Shown one piece after another: positions 36,807 to 46,164 of a stretch of DNA of 64,000 nucleotides (its first letter is position 1; each line of letters begins with the position of its first letter). The position numbers were made by a program, and so were the translations under genes. The stretch comes from Vicinamibacterales bacterium (GTDB taxonomy: Bacteria; Acidobacteriota; Vicinamibacteria; Vicinamibacterales; UBA2999), in assembly GCA_041659285.1 (NCBI GenBank), contig JBAZYO010000008.1, forward strand, positions 1 through 64,000. Direction: 5' to 3'. Below the pieces are notes generated by a model. The model saw only the letters and a program-made list of their open reading frames with translations, searched no databases and was not told the origin of the DNA.

Positions 36807-38891
36807 ATGGCTCGCGGCGCGGGTTCCATCGCGTCAGCGCTGGTGGTGCTGCTCGTGTGCGCGCCCGGCGCGGTGGCCTCGGGTCGCCTCCAGCCGGCCG
36901 CGGGGGCCCGCGTTGTCGAGGAAGGCAGCGCGCGTCTGCTCGACGTGCCGTTCCTGCCGCAGACGGAAGACCTCTGCGGCGGCGCCGCCGTGGCGATGGT
37001 GTTGCGGTACTGGGGCGAGCGCCAGGTGTACCCCGAGGACTTTGCCGCGCTCGTTGATCGCGGCGCCTCGGGGATTCGCACCGACATCCTCACCGCGGAG
37101 GTGACCCGGCGCGGGTGGCAATCGTTCCCGTTCTCCGCGGACCAGGAGGGGAGCGGCGGCTGGGTTCGCGGGCACGTTGACCGCGGGCGCCCAATCGTGG
37201 CGCTCATCGAAGTGAGCCCGAACCGCTATCACTACGTCGTGATCGTCGCCTGGACGGGCACCCAGGTGATCGTGCACGACCCGGCGCGCGCGCCGTTTCG
37301 CGTGATGTCTCACGCCGAGTTCGAGCGGGGATGGGCGGCGGCCGGCCGGTGGGCCTGGCTGCTGCTGCCGCGGTACGACACGGCCTCACCCGCGGCTGGT
37401 TCAGTCGCGCCCATCCTGACCGACGCCGTGCCCGCCGCCGGCACCTGCGGGCAACTGATCCGCACCCTCGTCGAACTCGCACGAACCGATGCCGGCGCGG
37501 CGGCGGCGGGACTGCTCACCGCCACGCAGCTGTGCCCTCTCGATCCGGCTGGATGGCGCGCGCTCGCCGGCGTCCGGTTCCTCCAGTCGCGATGGGCCGA
37601 GGCCAGCGATCTGGCTGAACGCGCGGCCCGCCTCGATCCGGGCGATGACCAGGGCTGGAACCTGCTGGCCACCAGCCGCTTCCTCAATGACGAGCCCGAT
37701 GCGGCGCTCGGCGCCTGGAACCGGATCGGCCGTCCGCCGATCGATCTCATTCACGTGACGGGCCTGAGCCGGACCCGCCAGCCCGTCGTGATCGATCTTG
37801 TCGATCTGCCCGCCCGTGCGCTCCTGACACCGGCGCGGCATCGTCGCGCCGCGCGCCGGCTACACGAGCTGCCGAGCGCGGTCCTCACCCGCCTCAGCTA
37901 CCGTCCGCTCCCTGGAGGGCTGGTCGAGATCGACGCGGTGGTGGTTGAACGTCCCACCGTGCCGCGTGGCGTGGCGCGGATCGCGGCGGCGGCCGCCACG
38001 GCCTGGCTGCACCGCGAGCTTCGCCTCGATGTCGCCGCGCCGACCGGAAGCGGCGAGCTCCTGACTGTTGCATGGCGATGGTGGGAAGCCCGCCCGCGTC
38101 TCGCCATGACGTTGGCCGTGCCCGCGGTCTCGTGGCTGCCGGGAGTGACGACGATTGAAGGGTCCTGGGAGCGGCAGGCGTACGCCACGCCTGCGATCGC
38201 GCAAGACGAACGACGGCGCGGTGGCGTGAGCGTCGCGGACTGGGCGACCGGCAGCGTGCGCTGGCGAACGGGCGTCGCCCTGGACCGATGGGCGCACGAC
38301 AGCCACGTCTCGGCCGACGCCGCGATCGACGTGCGACTGGCTGCCGATCGCGTGTCGATCGGCGTGGACGCGGCGGGATGGCTGCCGTTGGGATCGACGG
38401 CGCGGTTCGCGCGCGGCGGCGTGTCGTCCGCCTGGCGATCAACCCGCGAGAGCGGCCGTGCGTCGTGGACCGTCACCGCCGGGATCGCCGCCGCGAGCGC
38501 CGCCGCGCCATTCGATCTGTGGCCGGGTGCGGGAACGGGACACGCGCGCGCGCCGCTCCTGCGCGCGCATCCCCTGCTGGATGCCGGCGTCGTCACCGGA
38601 CCGGCGTTCGGGCGCCGGCTGGCGCACGGCACGGTGGAGTATCAACATCCGCTGCTGGCGACCCCGGCAGGGTCGATCAGGCTGGCCGCGTTCGCCGACA
38701 CAGCGAAGCCCTGGCGCCAGGCCGGCCTTGTCGAACGCGGGTCGTGGCATGCGGATGTGGGAGCTGGATTGCGACTGGCGCTGCCTGGCGGCGCCGGCAC
38801 CCTGCGAGTCGATGTGGCGCGCGGGCTGCAGGACCGGCGAACGGTCCTGTCCGCCGGCTGGCAAGCGCCGTGGCCCGGACGGTCACCGTAG
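36807..38891 (+). CDS. PA2778-like C39 cysteine peptidase fused to TPR-, POTRA- and outer-membrane-barrel-like regions
   Basis: A 694-residue exported protein (signal peptide, residues 1-25). Residues about 40-190 form a papain-like C39 peptidase with Cys57 (EDLCGGAAVAMVLRYWG), His142 (RYHYVVIVAW) and Asp158 (VHDPA). TPR-like helices follow (about 215-300), then a segment resembling a POTRA domain (LHELPSAVLTRLSYRPL). The last 300 residues alternate short amphipathic strands and resemble an Omp85/TamA-type barrel (GTVEYQHPLLATPAGSIRLA, HADVGAGLRLALPGGAG, TLRVDVARGL). PA2778 proteins normally end after the TPR part, so the barrel-like extension is unusual. It is co-transcribed with the PA2779-like gene. 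Confidence 0.75.
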   Translation: MARGAGSIASALVVLLVCAPGAVASGRLQPAAGARVVEEGSARLLDVPFLPQTEDLCGGAAVAMVLRYWGERQVYPEDFAALVDRGASGIRTDILTAEVTRRGWQSFPFSADQEGSGGWVRGHVDRGRPIVALIEVSPNRYHYVVIVAWTGTQVIVHDPARAPFRVMSHAEFERGWAAAGRWAWLLLPRYDTASPAAGSVAPILTDAVPAAGTCGQLIRTLVELARTDAGAAAAGLLTATQLCPLDPAGWRALAGVRFLQSRWAEASDLAERAARLDPGDDQGWNLLATSRFLNDEPDAALGAWNRIGRPPIDLIHVTGLSRTRQPVVIDLVDLPARALLTPARHRRAARRLHELPSAVLTRLSYRPLPGGLVEIDAVVVERPTVPRGVARIAAAAATAWLHRELRLDVAAPTGSGELLTVAWRWWEARPRLAMTLAVPAVSWLPGVTTIEGSWERQAYATPAIAQDERRRGGVSVADWATGSVRWRTGVALDRWAHDSHVSADAAIDVRLAADRVSIGVDAAGWLPLGSTARFARGGVSSAWRSTRESGRASWTVTAGIAAASAAAPFDLWPGAGTGHARAPLLRAHPLLDAGVVTGPAFGRRLAHGTVEYQHPLLATPAGSIRLAAFADTAKPWRQAGLVERGSWHADVGAGLRLALPGGAGTLRVDVARGLQDRRTVLSAGWQAPWPGRSP

Positions 38892-38897
38892 TATCGT

Positions 38898-38926
38898 GCA
38901 GGGCACCCCTGGAAGGGGCGCCCTGC
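38898..38926. terminator. Bidirectional terminator hairpin between convergent genes
   Basis: GCAGGGC-A-CCCC (38898-38909) pairs with GGGG-C-GCCCTGC (38915-38926) around TGGAA: 11 pairs and one mismatch. It sits between the stop of the C39-barrel gene (38891) and that of the selenoprotein gene (38937). Confidence 0.65.
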
Positions 38927-38936
38927 GGAGTGCCTG

Positions 38937-39485
38937 CTACTTCCGCTTCGCGATCTTCAGCTCGGCGAGCTTGGCGACCATGTCCGGTCCAGACGAACCG
39001 GCCTTGACGGCGTTGTCGATGTGGAGGATCTTGCCGTCCGCGTCGATGTAGAACGTCCACCGCCGTGCGAAGCCGCCAGCGTTGAGGACGCCGTACTTGT
39101 TGGCGATTTCCTTGCTGACGTCGCTGAGGATGGGATAGTCCGCCTCGTGCATCTTGGCGAACTTGGTGTTGTCCTCCAGCGTGTCCACGCTGATCATGTA
39201 ATACGCGACGTTGTACTGCCGAATCAGATCGCCGCTCTCACGGAGCGACTTGCATTCGGCCGTTCAACCACCGGTAAAGGCCTTCGGGAACCACGCCAGT
39301 ACCACCGCCTGCTTGCCCTTTGACTCCGCAAGCGTGTGGGTCTTGCCATCCGAACCGGGTGCCGAGAACGCCGGGGCCATGTCACCAACCTTCAATTCCG
39401 CTGGTGCCTGGGCCATCGTCGCGCTGCTCGTCACCAGACTCAGGACGGCGCCGAGGCCGACCTTGAGCCATGACTTCATACGCAT
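38937..39485 (-). CDS. Periplasmic peroxiredoxin selenoprotein (in-frame UGA = selenocysteine)
   Basis: One 182-codon gene, split for a standard gene finder by a TGA at 39266-39264. The frame before the TGA ends WFPKAFTGG and continues in the same frame as TAECKSLRE, so the TGA replaces the peroxidatic cysteine of an AhpC/TSA-BCP-type peroxiredoxin (Sec74, with Cys78 as a likely resolving residue). The rest is intact: VGDMAPAFSAPGSDG early, YYMISVDTLEDN, YPILSDVSKEIANKYGV and RWTFYIDADGKI later. MRMKSWLKVGLGAVLSLV is a signal peptide, which implies peroxide reduction in the periplasm. ATG at 39485 has GGAGG eight bases upstream. A SECIS hairpin follows the UGA. Confidence 0.85.
39218..39260 (-). 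promoter_or_regulatory. Bacterial SECIS element downstream of the UGA codon
   Basis: Three bases after the UGA the mRNA forms GCCGAAU (39260-39254) paired with AUUCGGC (39224-39218). An upper stem CGCUC (39247-39243) pairs with GAGCG (39237-39233), and the apical loop is CGUGA. The apical loop starts 22 bases after the UGA and contains a GU. Both features are expected for SelB recognition. Confidence 0.75.
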
Positions 39486-39529
39486 GAGCTGATCCTCCAC
39501 TGGCGAAGATGGTATCCCACTTGCAGGAC

Positions 39530-39535
39530 TAGAAT
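39530..39535 (+). promoter_or_regulatory. -10 box for the TamB-TamA fusion gene
   Basis: TAGAAT lies exactly six bases before the GTG at 39542, the same layout as at 15346 and 25002. Confidence 0.5.
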
Positions 39536-39541
39536 CGAGGA

Positions 39542-42500
39542 GTGGGCGTGACGGTTCGAAAGGCGCTGATCGTGGTCGCAGCGGTCGCTGTGGGTGCGAT
39601 TCTGGCCGCCTTGCTGGCCATTCACACCCCCTGGGCGCGCGGCCGCGCACTGGCCTGGGCCACCGGTTTCCTGGTTCGCTACGACCTCACCCTCAGCGCG
39701 AACGCGCTCGGCTATAACGCCATCACCCGGCGGATTACGCTCACCGACGTGCGCCTGGCGGCGAAGGGCCACGAAGACCGTCCCTTCCTGGTCGCCAATC
39801 GCATTCAAGTGAAGCTCCCGTGGATCGCTTACCGCGGCCGCTTCGCGATCGACCACCTCGAAATCGACAACGGCATCGTTGACATCTTCCGCGACGCCAA
39901 CGACGTGGTGAACCTGCCGCCGGGCTCGACGGCGCCGACGCCGGAGACCCCGCGCCGCCTGGACATCCGCGGCCTCACGCTCCACGCGCTCGACGTGCAG
40001 TACACGGACATGGTCCGCAACTGGGGCGTCAAGGTTCCGCAGATCGAGTCGGCACTCGTCGATTCGGCCCTCGGCGCGGAGGGCGCCTTCGCCGTGCGCG
40101 GGCCGCTCGCCGTTCGCCTCCGCGATCGCACCATGACCATCGCGCCCTTCGAAACGGTGATGACGTTCGACGGATCGAACGTCTCGCTGAAGGACGCGCG
40201 GCTGGTGTCGTCCGAGCTCAACGCGTTTCTCAGCGGACCGATCAGCCGCGTGCTCGATTCACCGAGCCTCGATCTCTCGCTCAAGGGCACCGTTGATCTC
40301 GAGAACGCGGCGCGGTGGGTGCCGCCGCCACCGGTGCCGGTCAGCGGCGTCGCGGCAATTGAAGGCACCGTCAAGGGGCCGGCGCGCAACTTCGTGACCG
40401 CACTGCAGGTGACGAGCAGCACGCTCGCCGTCGGCCGTGCGCGGCAATTGCGGCTCACCGGTCCCGTGCTGGTGACCTTCGAGTCGTTCTCCGGGAGCCG
40501 GCTGGCAATTGCGCCGCCATCGGGCGGCGAGATTCTCGCCGACTTCAACGTGCCGTGGGGCCGCACCGCCATCAGCAAGGCCGACGCCGCCTGGAAGGGA
40601 GTCGACGCGCAGACCGCGCTCGATATTGCCGACGTGTCCCCGCAGGCGATCGGTGGCAGTTTCGACGGCCACGGCACCTTCGCGTTCGGCGAGCCGCGGC
40701 GCTTCGAGATCACCAATCGCTCGACCGGCCGCGCCGGCCGCGACCTCGTGCCGATGACCGGGACCATTCGCGCGACCATCGTCGGCGACGACTATCAATA
40801 CGATCACAACCATCGTTTCCCGGGATTCGACTTCGAAGGCCGCATGTCCGGCCGGATCAACCGCGGGACGGCGCTGCTCTCGACGATGACGGGACCGGCG
40901 CATGCGCGCGTGAGTGATGTGGCCGAAGCGTCGCGAAGCCTGGCCACGCTGGGGTTCCCGGTGCCGGAGATCGCCGGCGACGTGCACGGCGCCGTGGACA
41001 TGCCGATGACCCTGGCTGGCTCGTATCGCCTGCCCGAGATCGACACTCAGGTGGCGGGAGACGCGGTCGAGATGCCGATCATCGGCCGCGTGCGGGCCTC
41101 GGCCCATGTCGTCGCCGACACCATGCGCGCCGACATCACGGCGGTCGACCTCCGGCGTGGGACCGCCTCAATCACGGGCCAGGCGGTGGCCAACATTACC
41201 GATCGCTTGTGGACCGGCAGCTTCACGGTTGACGCTCCGCGCGCCGAGGAACTGCAAGCCGATCTCCCCGAGGCGTGGCGCGTCACCGGCCCGATGCGCG
41301 CCACGGCGACGCTCGGCGGCACCTTCGACGTCTACACACTCGATACCGTAATCACCGGGTCGGCGCTCACCTGGGCCGGCCAGCCGATCGACAAGGCCAC
41401 GGCCAAGGCCATGGTGACGGCCGAGGCGATCGACGTCACGTCGCTCGCACTCTCGCAAGGCCCCGGCTATCTCGATGGCCGCGTCCGCTACGCATGGGAG
41501 AGCGGCGCCTACGACGCCACCTTCAAGGGCGACCGGTTGTCATGGCAAGGCACCGTGCTGTCACCGAATGACACGCAGGCGATGTTCGCGGTGCAGTTCG
41601 CCGGCGCCGGCACTACGGCGCAACCGCGGGGCCACGCGAGCGTGGACTTCTCCCTGACCGGCGGCAAGGCCGGCACCCTCATCGGTGCCGGTGACCTGAC
41701 CGCGGACCTGATGGGTGACCAGGCGCGCGTGGTGGCGCGCCTGCCGTCGATTGGCGCGCTCGTGAACGCCGACATCGCGACCGCATCCCCGTACGACTAT
41801 CGGGCCACGGCGGTGCTCGACCGTCTCGAACTGGCGCGGCTCGCGCCGCTGGTCGATGCGGTCCAAGCCGAGGTCCTGGGCTTCGCCAGCGGCAGCGTCA
41901 CCGCTTCCGGCCGCCTCGCCGACAGCCGCGACCGCGTCGCCGTCGTCAACCTCACCCAACTCGATGCCGGCGTCGGCGGCGTGCCGGTGTCGCTGAACGC
42001 GCCGGCGAGCCTGGCCTGGCGCGGCGACGACGTCACGGTGAAGGACCTGAACGTGCGGCTCGGATCCGGACGGCTCATCGCCTCCGGTGAATGGAACCCG
42101 CGCCTCGACGGCACGTTCCAGGGGCAGTTCACCGGTGACTTCCAGGACGCCATCCGCATGGGCCGCGCCTTCGGCGTGCCGGTTACCTTCGATGGGACCG
42201 GCGCCATGAACGTTGACCTGCGGTCGAACGGCACCCGGGCCGGCACCTCGACCACGTTGACGCTGAAGAACGGCACCTTCAACTGGGGCGGCGGATCGCC
42301 GGTGGTCACCAACCTCAACGTCGAGGGCGCGCTGCGGGGCGAGTCGCTCACGGTGTCTCGCATCACCGGCGATGTGGCCAGCGGCGGGGTGGTGGGGAGC
42401 TTCTCGGCTTCCGCCAGGGCGGCGGTGCCCGTCCTCGACCTCTCGGCCATTGCCGGCGAGCTGACCGTGGATGCCGCGAAGTTCACCTTTTCAGGTATTC

Positions 42501-45500
42501 CGGTGGAGCAGCAGCGGCCGTCCCGCGTCGAGTTTGCGCGCGGCGCGCTGGCGGTGGCCGACGTGTCGTGGACGGTGGCGAACAACCCGTTCGCAATTGA
42601 TGGTTCCGTGGGCTTTGCCGCCGAGGACCCGCCGCTCAACCTGTCGGTGCAGGGCCTGGTCGACCTGCGTGTGCTGTCGGCCTTCATCAGCACGCTGGGG
42701 TTCGACGGCAACGCCAATGTGACCGCGTTGATTGAGGGCACGATGTCGCGACCCTTGCTCGACGGCGAGGTGATGCTGCAGGACGCGGAGATTGCGGTGG
42801 CCGATCCGCGACTGACCCTCTCGGAACTGAACGGCCCCATCCTGCTCGACGGCCAGCGCGTGGTGTTCGACGGCGTTCGCGGTCTCGCCAACGGCGGCGC
42901 CATTGCACTCGACGGCACGCTGCTATTGGAGGGCCTGGCGGTGGTGGATGGCGACGTCAGCATCCAGGCGCAGGGTGTCGCGATCGAGCTGGTGCGAGGG
43001 CTCCGCAGCGAGGTCGATGCCCTGGTGACCTACCGGCCCGACCCGAAGGCCCCGTCCATCACCGGCGACATCCGCGTGCTGCAGAGTTCCTACACCGACA
43101 CAATTACCCTCGCCGCCCTGGCGCGGCGCGCCACGCTCCCGGTGTCGCCCACCGTGCAACGGCCGTATCTGGATCGAATCCACCTGAACCTGGCCGTGAC
43201 GACGGCTGACGATGTGATCGTGGACAACAACTACGGGCGCTTCGAAGCCGGCGCCAACGTCCGCATCGTCGGCACCGTGGCGGCGCCGGGCATGGACGGC
43301 CGCATCACGCTTCGCGAAGGCGGCGAGATCTTCCTGGGCGGCCGCACCTTCCGCATCACGCGCGGCGACATTTCGTTCGCGGACCTTCGCCGCGTCCGCC
43401 CGGAGTTCAACATCGCGGCGGCGGCCCGCCTTGGCGGCGAGGACGTCACCATGACCCTCACCGGCACGCTCGAGCGGCCGTCGATCGACCTGACCTCGGA
43501 AGGGGGCTCGCGGACGCCGGACGATCTCGCCGCCTTGATCGTGGGCGAGACCAACACCGAAACGGCGGTGGCGCTGCTGTCGGCCGACCTGCTCGGCGTG
43601 ACCGGCCGCGCCCTCGGCCTGGATACCTTCCGCGTCGAACGCGGCGCCTTCGAAGACCGCGACTTCCGCGACGATCCGACGCTTGTCGGCATCAACCGCA
43701 CGGACCCGACCACGCGCCTCACGCTGGCCAAACGGTTGAGCGACCAGGTCGAGTTCGCGGTCTCGCAGAACCTGCGCGAGAGCGGCAAGACGACGGTCAT
43801 CGTCAGCTACTTCCCGACCCGTACCATCGAAGTGCGGGCGCTGTCGCGTGACAACGCCACGGCCAGCCTCGGCATCCGGCACCAGGTTGATTTCGGGGGA
43901 GGCCCCAGCCATTCGCCGGCGGAACGCCGCGTGCGGCCCGAGGTGTCGGCCATCACGTTTACGGGCGTGACGCCGGCCGTCGAGCAGGAAGTGCGCGGGC
44001 AGATCTCGCTCGATCCAGGGGACGATTTCGACTTCCTGGTGCTGCAACGCGATGTTGACCGCCTGCGCGACCACTTCAAGGCACAAGGCTACTTCGAGGC
44101 GCGGATCCGGACCCACCGGGTCGAGGAGCCGCAGGCCAACACGGTGGCGCTTGAGTACCGCATCGATCGGGGCCCGCGCACCATGCTGGAGATTACCGGG
44201 ACGACGGTGCCGCCGGACGTGGTGAGCGAGCTCGAGGAGGCCTGGCATCGCAACGCGTTCGACCAGTTCCTGATCGACGACCTCACGCATCGGGTGCGGC
44301 GCTTCCTGGTCGGCACCAACGAATTGGGAAGTGTCGTGGTCGGCACCGTCGATCGGCCGGCGCCAGGCACCAAGCGGCTGCGCATCGAGGTGACCGCGGG
44401 TGTGTCGGTGAGCGGCCGCGAGATTCGCTTCATCGGCAACCGGGAGATGGCCGGCGATCGCCTGCTCGGCGAGATTGTCGCGGAAGGCCTCGAAGTGGAG
44501 GCGTGGCTCGATCGCCGCGTGGTCGAGCGGAAGCTGCTCGTCGTCTACAACGAAGCGGGCTTCCTCAAGGCCCGGGTTGACGGCGGCCCGCTGACCATCG
44601 ACGGCGAGGTTGGCGTGCTGCCGATCACCATTGTCGAAGGTCCGCGCGCGCAGGTGAGCGACCTCCGGTTTGCCGGGGTCCCCGCCGCCCGGTTGCCGAT
44701 GGTGCAGAAGGCCGCGGACCTGCAGCCGCCGGTACCCTACCTCGCGACCGTGGTCAACGACGCCCGCGTCCGGGTCGAGCGGCAGTATCGCCATCTCGGC
44801 TTCAACGCCGCCGACGTCGAGATCGTGCCCACCGTTGCGGACGACGACACGGTCGCCCTGACGTTCGCCATCACCGAAGGGCCGCAACAGGTTCTGCGGG
44901 ACGTGGAGACCAGCGGGCTCGAGGTCACGCGTGGCCATGTGCTGACCGAGGCGCTGCGCTTCGAACTGGGCAAGCCCGTGGACCCCGACGAATGGGCGCT
45001 GGCGCGGAAGCGGCTCTACGACACCAACGTGTTCCGCATCGTCGACATCCAGGCGGTGCCGGCCGGCGAGCCCGTGAACGGCGTGCAGCCGGTGACCGCC
45101 CGGGTCGCGGTGGAGGAGTTCCCGACGTGGACGTTCCGCTACGGCCTGCAGCTCGAAAGCGAGCGCCAGGCCGAGCTTGACGAGTTCACGAGCACGCGCA
45201 ACGGCGGCATCGTCGTTGAACTCAAGAACCCAAACCTGTTCGGCCGCGCGCTCACGCTCGGTGCGTTCGGCATGTATCAGTACGACCGCAACGACGCGTC
45301 GTTGTTTCTGGCCACCTCGCGGCTGTTCGGCTGGCGGGCGCGCTCGACCCTGTATGGCTACTTGTCACGCGACCGTCTCCGCGACGACGCCGGCACCGAG
45401 GTTCTGGCCATCGCCGCTCGTCAGGGCATCAGCGCCGATCAGCGGTGGCGGATGCGCGGCGCGCAGATTGTGTATGGCTACCGGTTCGAGCGCGGCCGCA

Positions 45501-46162
45501 CCTACGACCCGGATCCCGGCAACGATCCCCTGCCGCTCGACTTCGTGTCGAACCTGGCCGCGTTTACCGTGGCCGGGTTGATCGATCGCCGAGACGACCC
45601 GCTCAACTCGCGCACGGGCACGTTCACGTCGCTGTCATTCGAGCAGGCGTCGACGTGGCTGGGATCCGACGTCAGCAACCGCAAGGTCCTGGCCCAGCAG
45701 TACGCCTTCTTCCCGGTTGGCGGCATCGTGCTGGCATCGCGCGTGCAGGTCGGCAAGAAGTTCGGCGCCGACGACCTCCTGCCGAACGACCGCTTCCGCG
45801 CCGGCGGCGCCACCACCGTGCGCGGCTACGGCGAGGACGGCCTCGGCCCGCGCGACTTCGTCGGCCTGCCGGCCGGCGGCGAGATGTTGCTGGTGCTCAA
45901 CCAGGAGGCCCGCTTCCCGATCTACCGGTTCGTGCACGGCGTCGGCTTTGTCGACGCGGGCAGCGTGGCGGGGAAGGACGAGACGATCGGCTGGCGCTCG
46001 CTGAAGGTCGGATACGGCGTGGGCGTGCGCTTCGTCACGCCAGTGGGCCTGCTCCGCGTCGACTTCGGCATCCCCAACTCGCGGGTGTCCACGCTCTCAT
46101 CCCGCGAGCCCAACAGCCTCCGTGGAGGCCGTTGGTACTTCGGGATTGGGCATATCTTCTAG
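39542..46162 (+). CDS. TamB-TamA fusion: Translocation/assembly module with Omp85 barrel
   Basis: A 2,206-residue protein. A single N-terminal membrane anchor (LIVVAAVAVGAILAALLA) is followed by about 1,400 residues of AsmA/TamB-like beta-rich repeats (recurring S-x-x-G-x-x-x-x-x-L and GRLIASGEWNP-type units). It closes with the TamB-type end (VIVSYFPTRTIEVRALSRD, ASLGIRHQVDFGG, up to about residue 1,455). Several POTRA domains follow (about 1,465-1,855) and then an Omp85 barrel with the RFRAGGATTVRGYGEDG loop-6 motif (near 2,093) and a C-terminal F (YFGIGHIF). TamB (inner membrane) and TamA (outer membrane) are normally separate proteins. As one chain it would span the periplasm and help insert outer-membrane proteins or move lipids. 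Confidence 0.9.
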   Translation: MGVTVRKALIVVAAVAVGAILAALLAIHTPWARGRALAWATGFLVRYDLTLSANALGYNAITRRITLTDVRLAAKGHEDRPFLVANRIQVKLPWIAYRGRFAIDHLEIDNGIVDIFRDANDVVNLPPGSTAPTPETPRRLDIRGLTLHALDVQYTDMVRNWGVKVPQIESALVDSALGAEGAFAVRGPLAVRLRDRTMTIAPFETVMTFDGSNVSLKDARLVSSELNAFLSGPISRVLDSPSLDLSLKGTVDLENAARWVPPPPVPVSGVAAIEGTVKGPARNFVTALQVTSSTLAVGRARQLRLTGPVLVTFESFSGSRLAIAPPSGGEILADFNVPWGRTAISKADAAWKGVDAQTALDIADVSPQAIGGSFDGHGTFAFGEPRRFEITNRSTGRAGRDLVPMTGTIRATIVGDDYQYDHNHRFPGFDFEGRMSGRINRGTALLSTMTGPAHARVSDVAEASRSLATLGFPVPEIAGDVHGAVDMPMTLAGSYRLPEIDTQVAGDAVEMPIIGRVRASAHVVADTMRADITAVDLRRGTASITGQAVANITDRLWTGSFTVDAPRAEELQADLPEAWRVTGPMRATATLGGTFDVYTLDTVITGSALTWAGQPIDKATAKAMVTAEAIDVTSLALSQGPGYLDGRVRYAWESGAYDATFKGDRLSWQGTVLSPNDTQAMFAVQFAGAGTTAQPRGHASVDFSLTGGKAGTLIGAGDLTADLMGDQARVVARLPSIGALVNADIATASPYDYRATAVLDRLELARLAPLVDAVQAEVLGFASGSVTASGRLADSRDRVAVVNLTQLDAGVGGVPVSLNAPASLAWRGDDVTVKDLNVRLGSGRLIASGEWNPRLDGTFQGQFTGDFQDAIRMGRAFGVPVTFDGTGAMNVDLRSNGTRAGTSTTLTLKNGTFNWGGGSPVVTNLNVEGALRGESLTVSRITGDVASGGVVGSFSASARAAVPVLDLSAIAGELTVDAAKFTFSGIPVEQQRPSRVEFARGALAVADVSWTVANNPFAIDGSVGFAAEDPPLNLSVQGLVDLRVLSAFISTLGFDGNANVTALIEGTMSRPLLDGEVMLQDAEIAVADPRLTLSELNGPILLDGQRVVFDGVRGLANGGAIALDGTLLLEGLAVVDGDVSIQAQGVAIELVRGLRSEVDALVTYRPDPKAPSITGDIRVLQSSYTDTITLAALARRATLPVSPTVQRPYLDRIHLNLAVTTADDVIVDNNYGRFEAGANVRIVGTVAAPGMDGRITLREGGEIFLGGRTFRITRGDISFADLRRVRPEFNIAAAARLGGEDVTMTLTGTLERPSIDLTSEGGSRTPDDLAALIVGETNTETAVALLSADLLGVTGRALGLDTFRVERGAFEDRDFRDDPTLVGINRTDPTTRLTLAKRLSDQVEFAVSQNLRESGKTTVIVSYFPTRTIEVRALSRDNATASLGIRHQVDFGGGPSHSPAERRVRPEVSAITFTGVTPAVEQEVRGQISLDPGDDFDFLVLQRDVDRLRDHFKAQGYFEARIRTHRVEEPQANTVALEYRIDRGPRTMLEITGTTVPPDVVSELEEAWHRNAFDQFLIDDLTHRVRRFLVGTNELGSVVVGTVDRPAPGTKRLRIEVTAGVSVSGREIRFIGNREMAGDRLLGEIVAEGLEVEAWLDRRVVERKLLVVYNEAGFLKARVDGGPLTIDGEVGVLPITIVEGPRAQVSDLRFAGVPAARLPMVQKAADLQPPVPYLATVVNDARVRVERQYRHLGFNAADVEIVPTVADDDTVALTFAITEGPQQVLRDVETSGLEVTRGHVLTEALRFELGKPVDPDEWALARKRLYDTNVFRIVDIQAVPAGEPVNGVQPVTARVAVEEFPTWTFRYGLQLESERQAELDEFTSTRNGGIVVELKNPNLFGRALTLGAFGMYQYDRNDASLFLATSRLFGWRARSTLYGYLSRDRLRDDAGTEVLAIAARQGISADQRWRMRGAQIVYGYRFERGRTYDPDPGNDPLPLDFVSNLAAFTVAGLIDRRDDPLNSRTGTFTSLSFEQASTWLGSDVSNRKVLAQQYAFFPVGGIVLASRVQVGKKFGADDLLPNDRFRAGGATTVRGYGEDGLGPRDFVGLPAGGEMLLVLNQEARFPIYRFVHGVGFVDAGSVAGKDETIGWRSLKVGYGVGVRFVTPVGLLRVDFGIPNSRVSTLSSREPNSLRGGRWYFGIGHIF

Positions 46163-46164
46163 GC

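Noticed and set aside
39198..39263. Stop codon splitting the peroxiredoxin into two genes or a pseudogene
   Set aside because: Both parts share one frame, the TGA falls on the catalytic Cys position, the rest is undamaged, and a SECIS-like hairpin follows. Recoding explains it better.
42923..44938. 671-codon minus-strand open frame
   Set aside because: Antisense to the TamB-TamA gene, with no recognisable domain.
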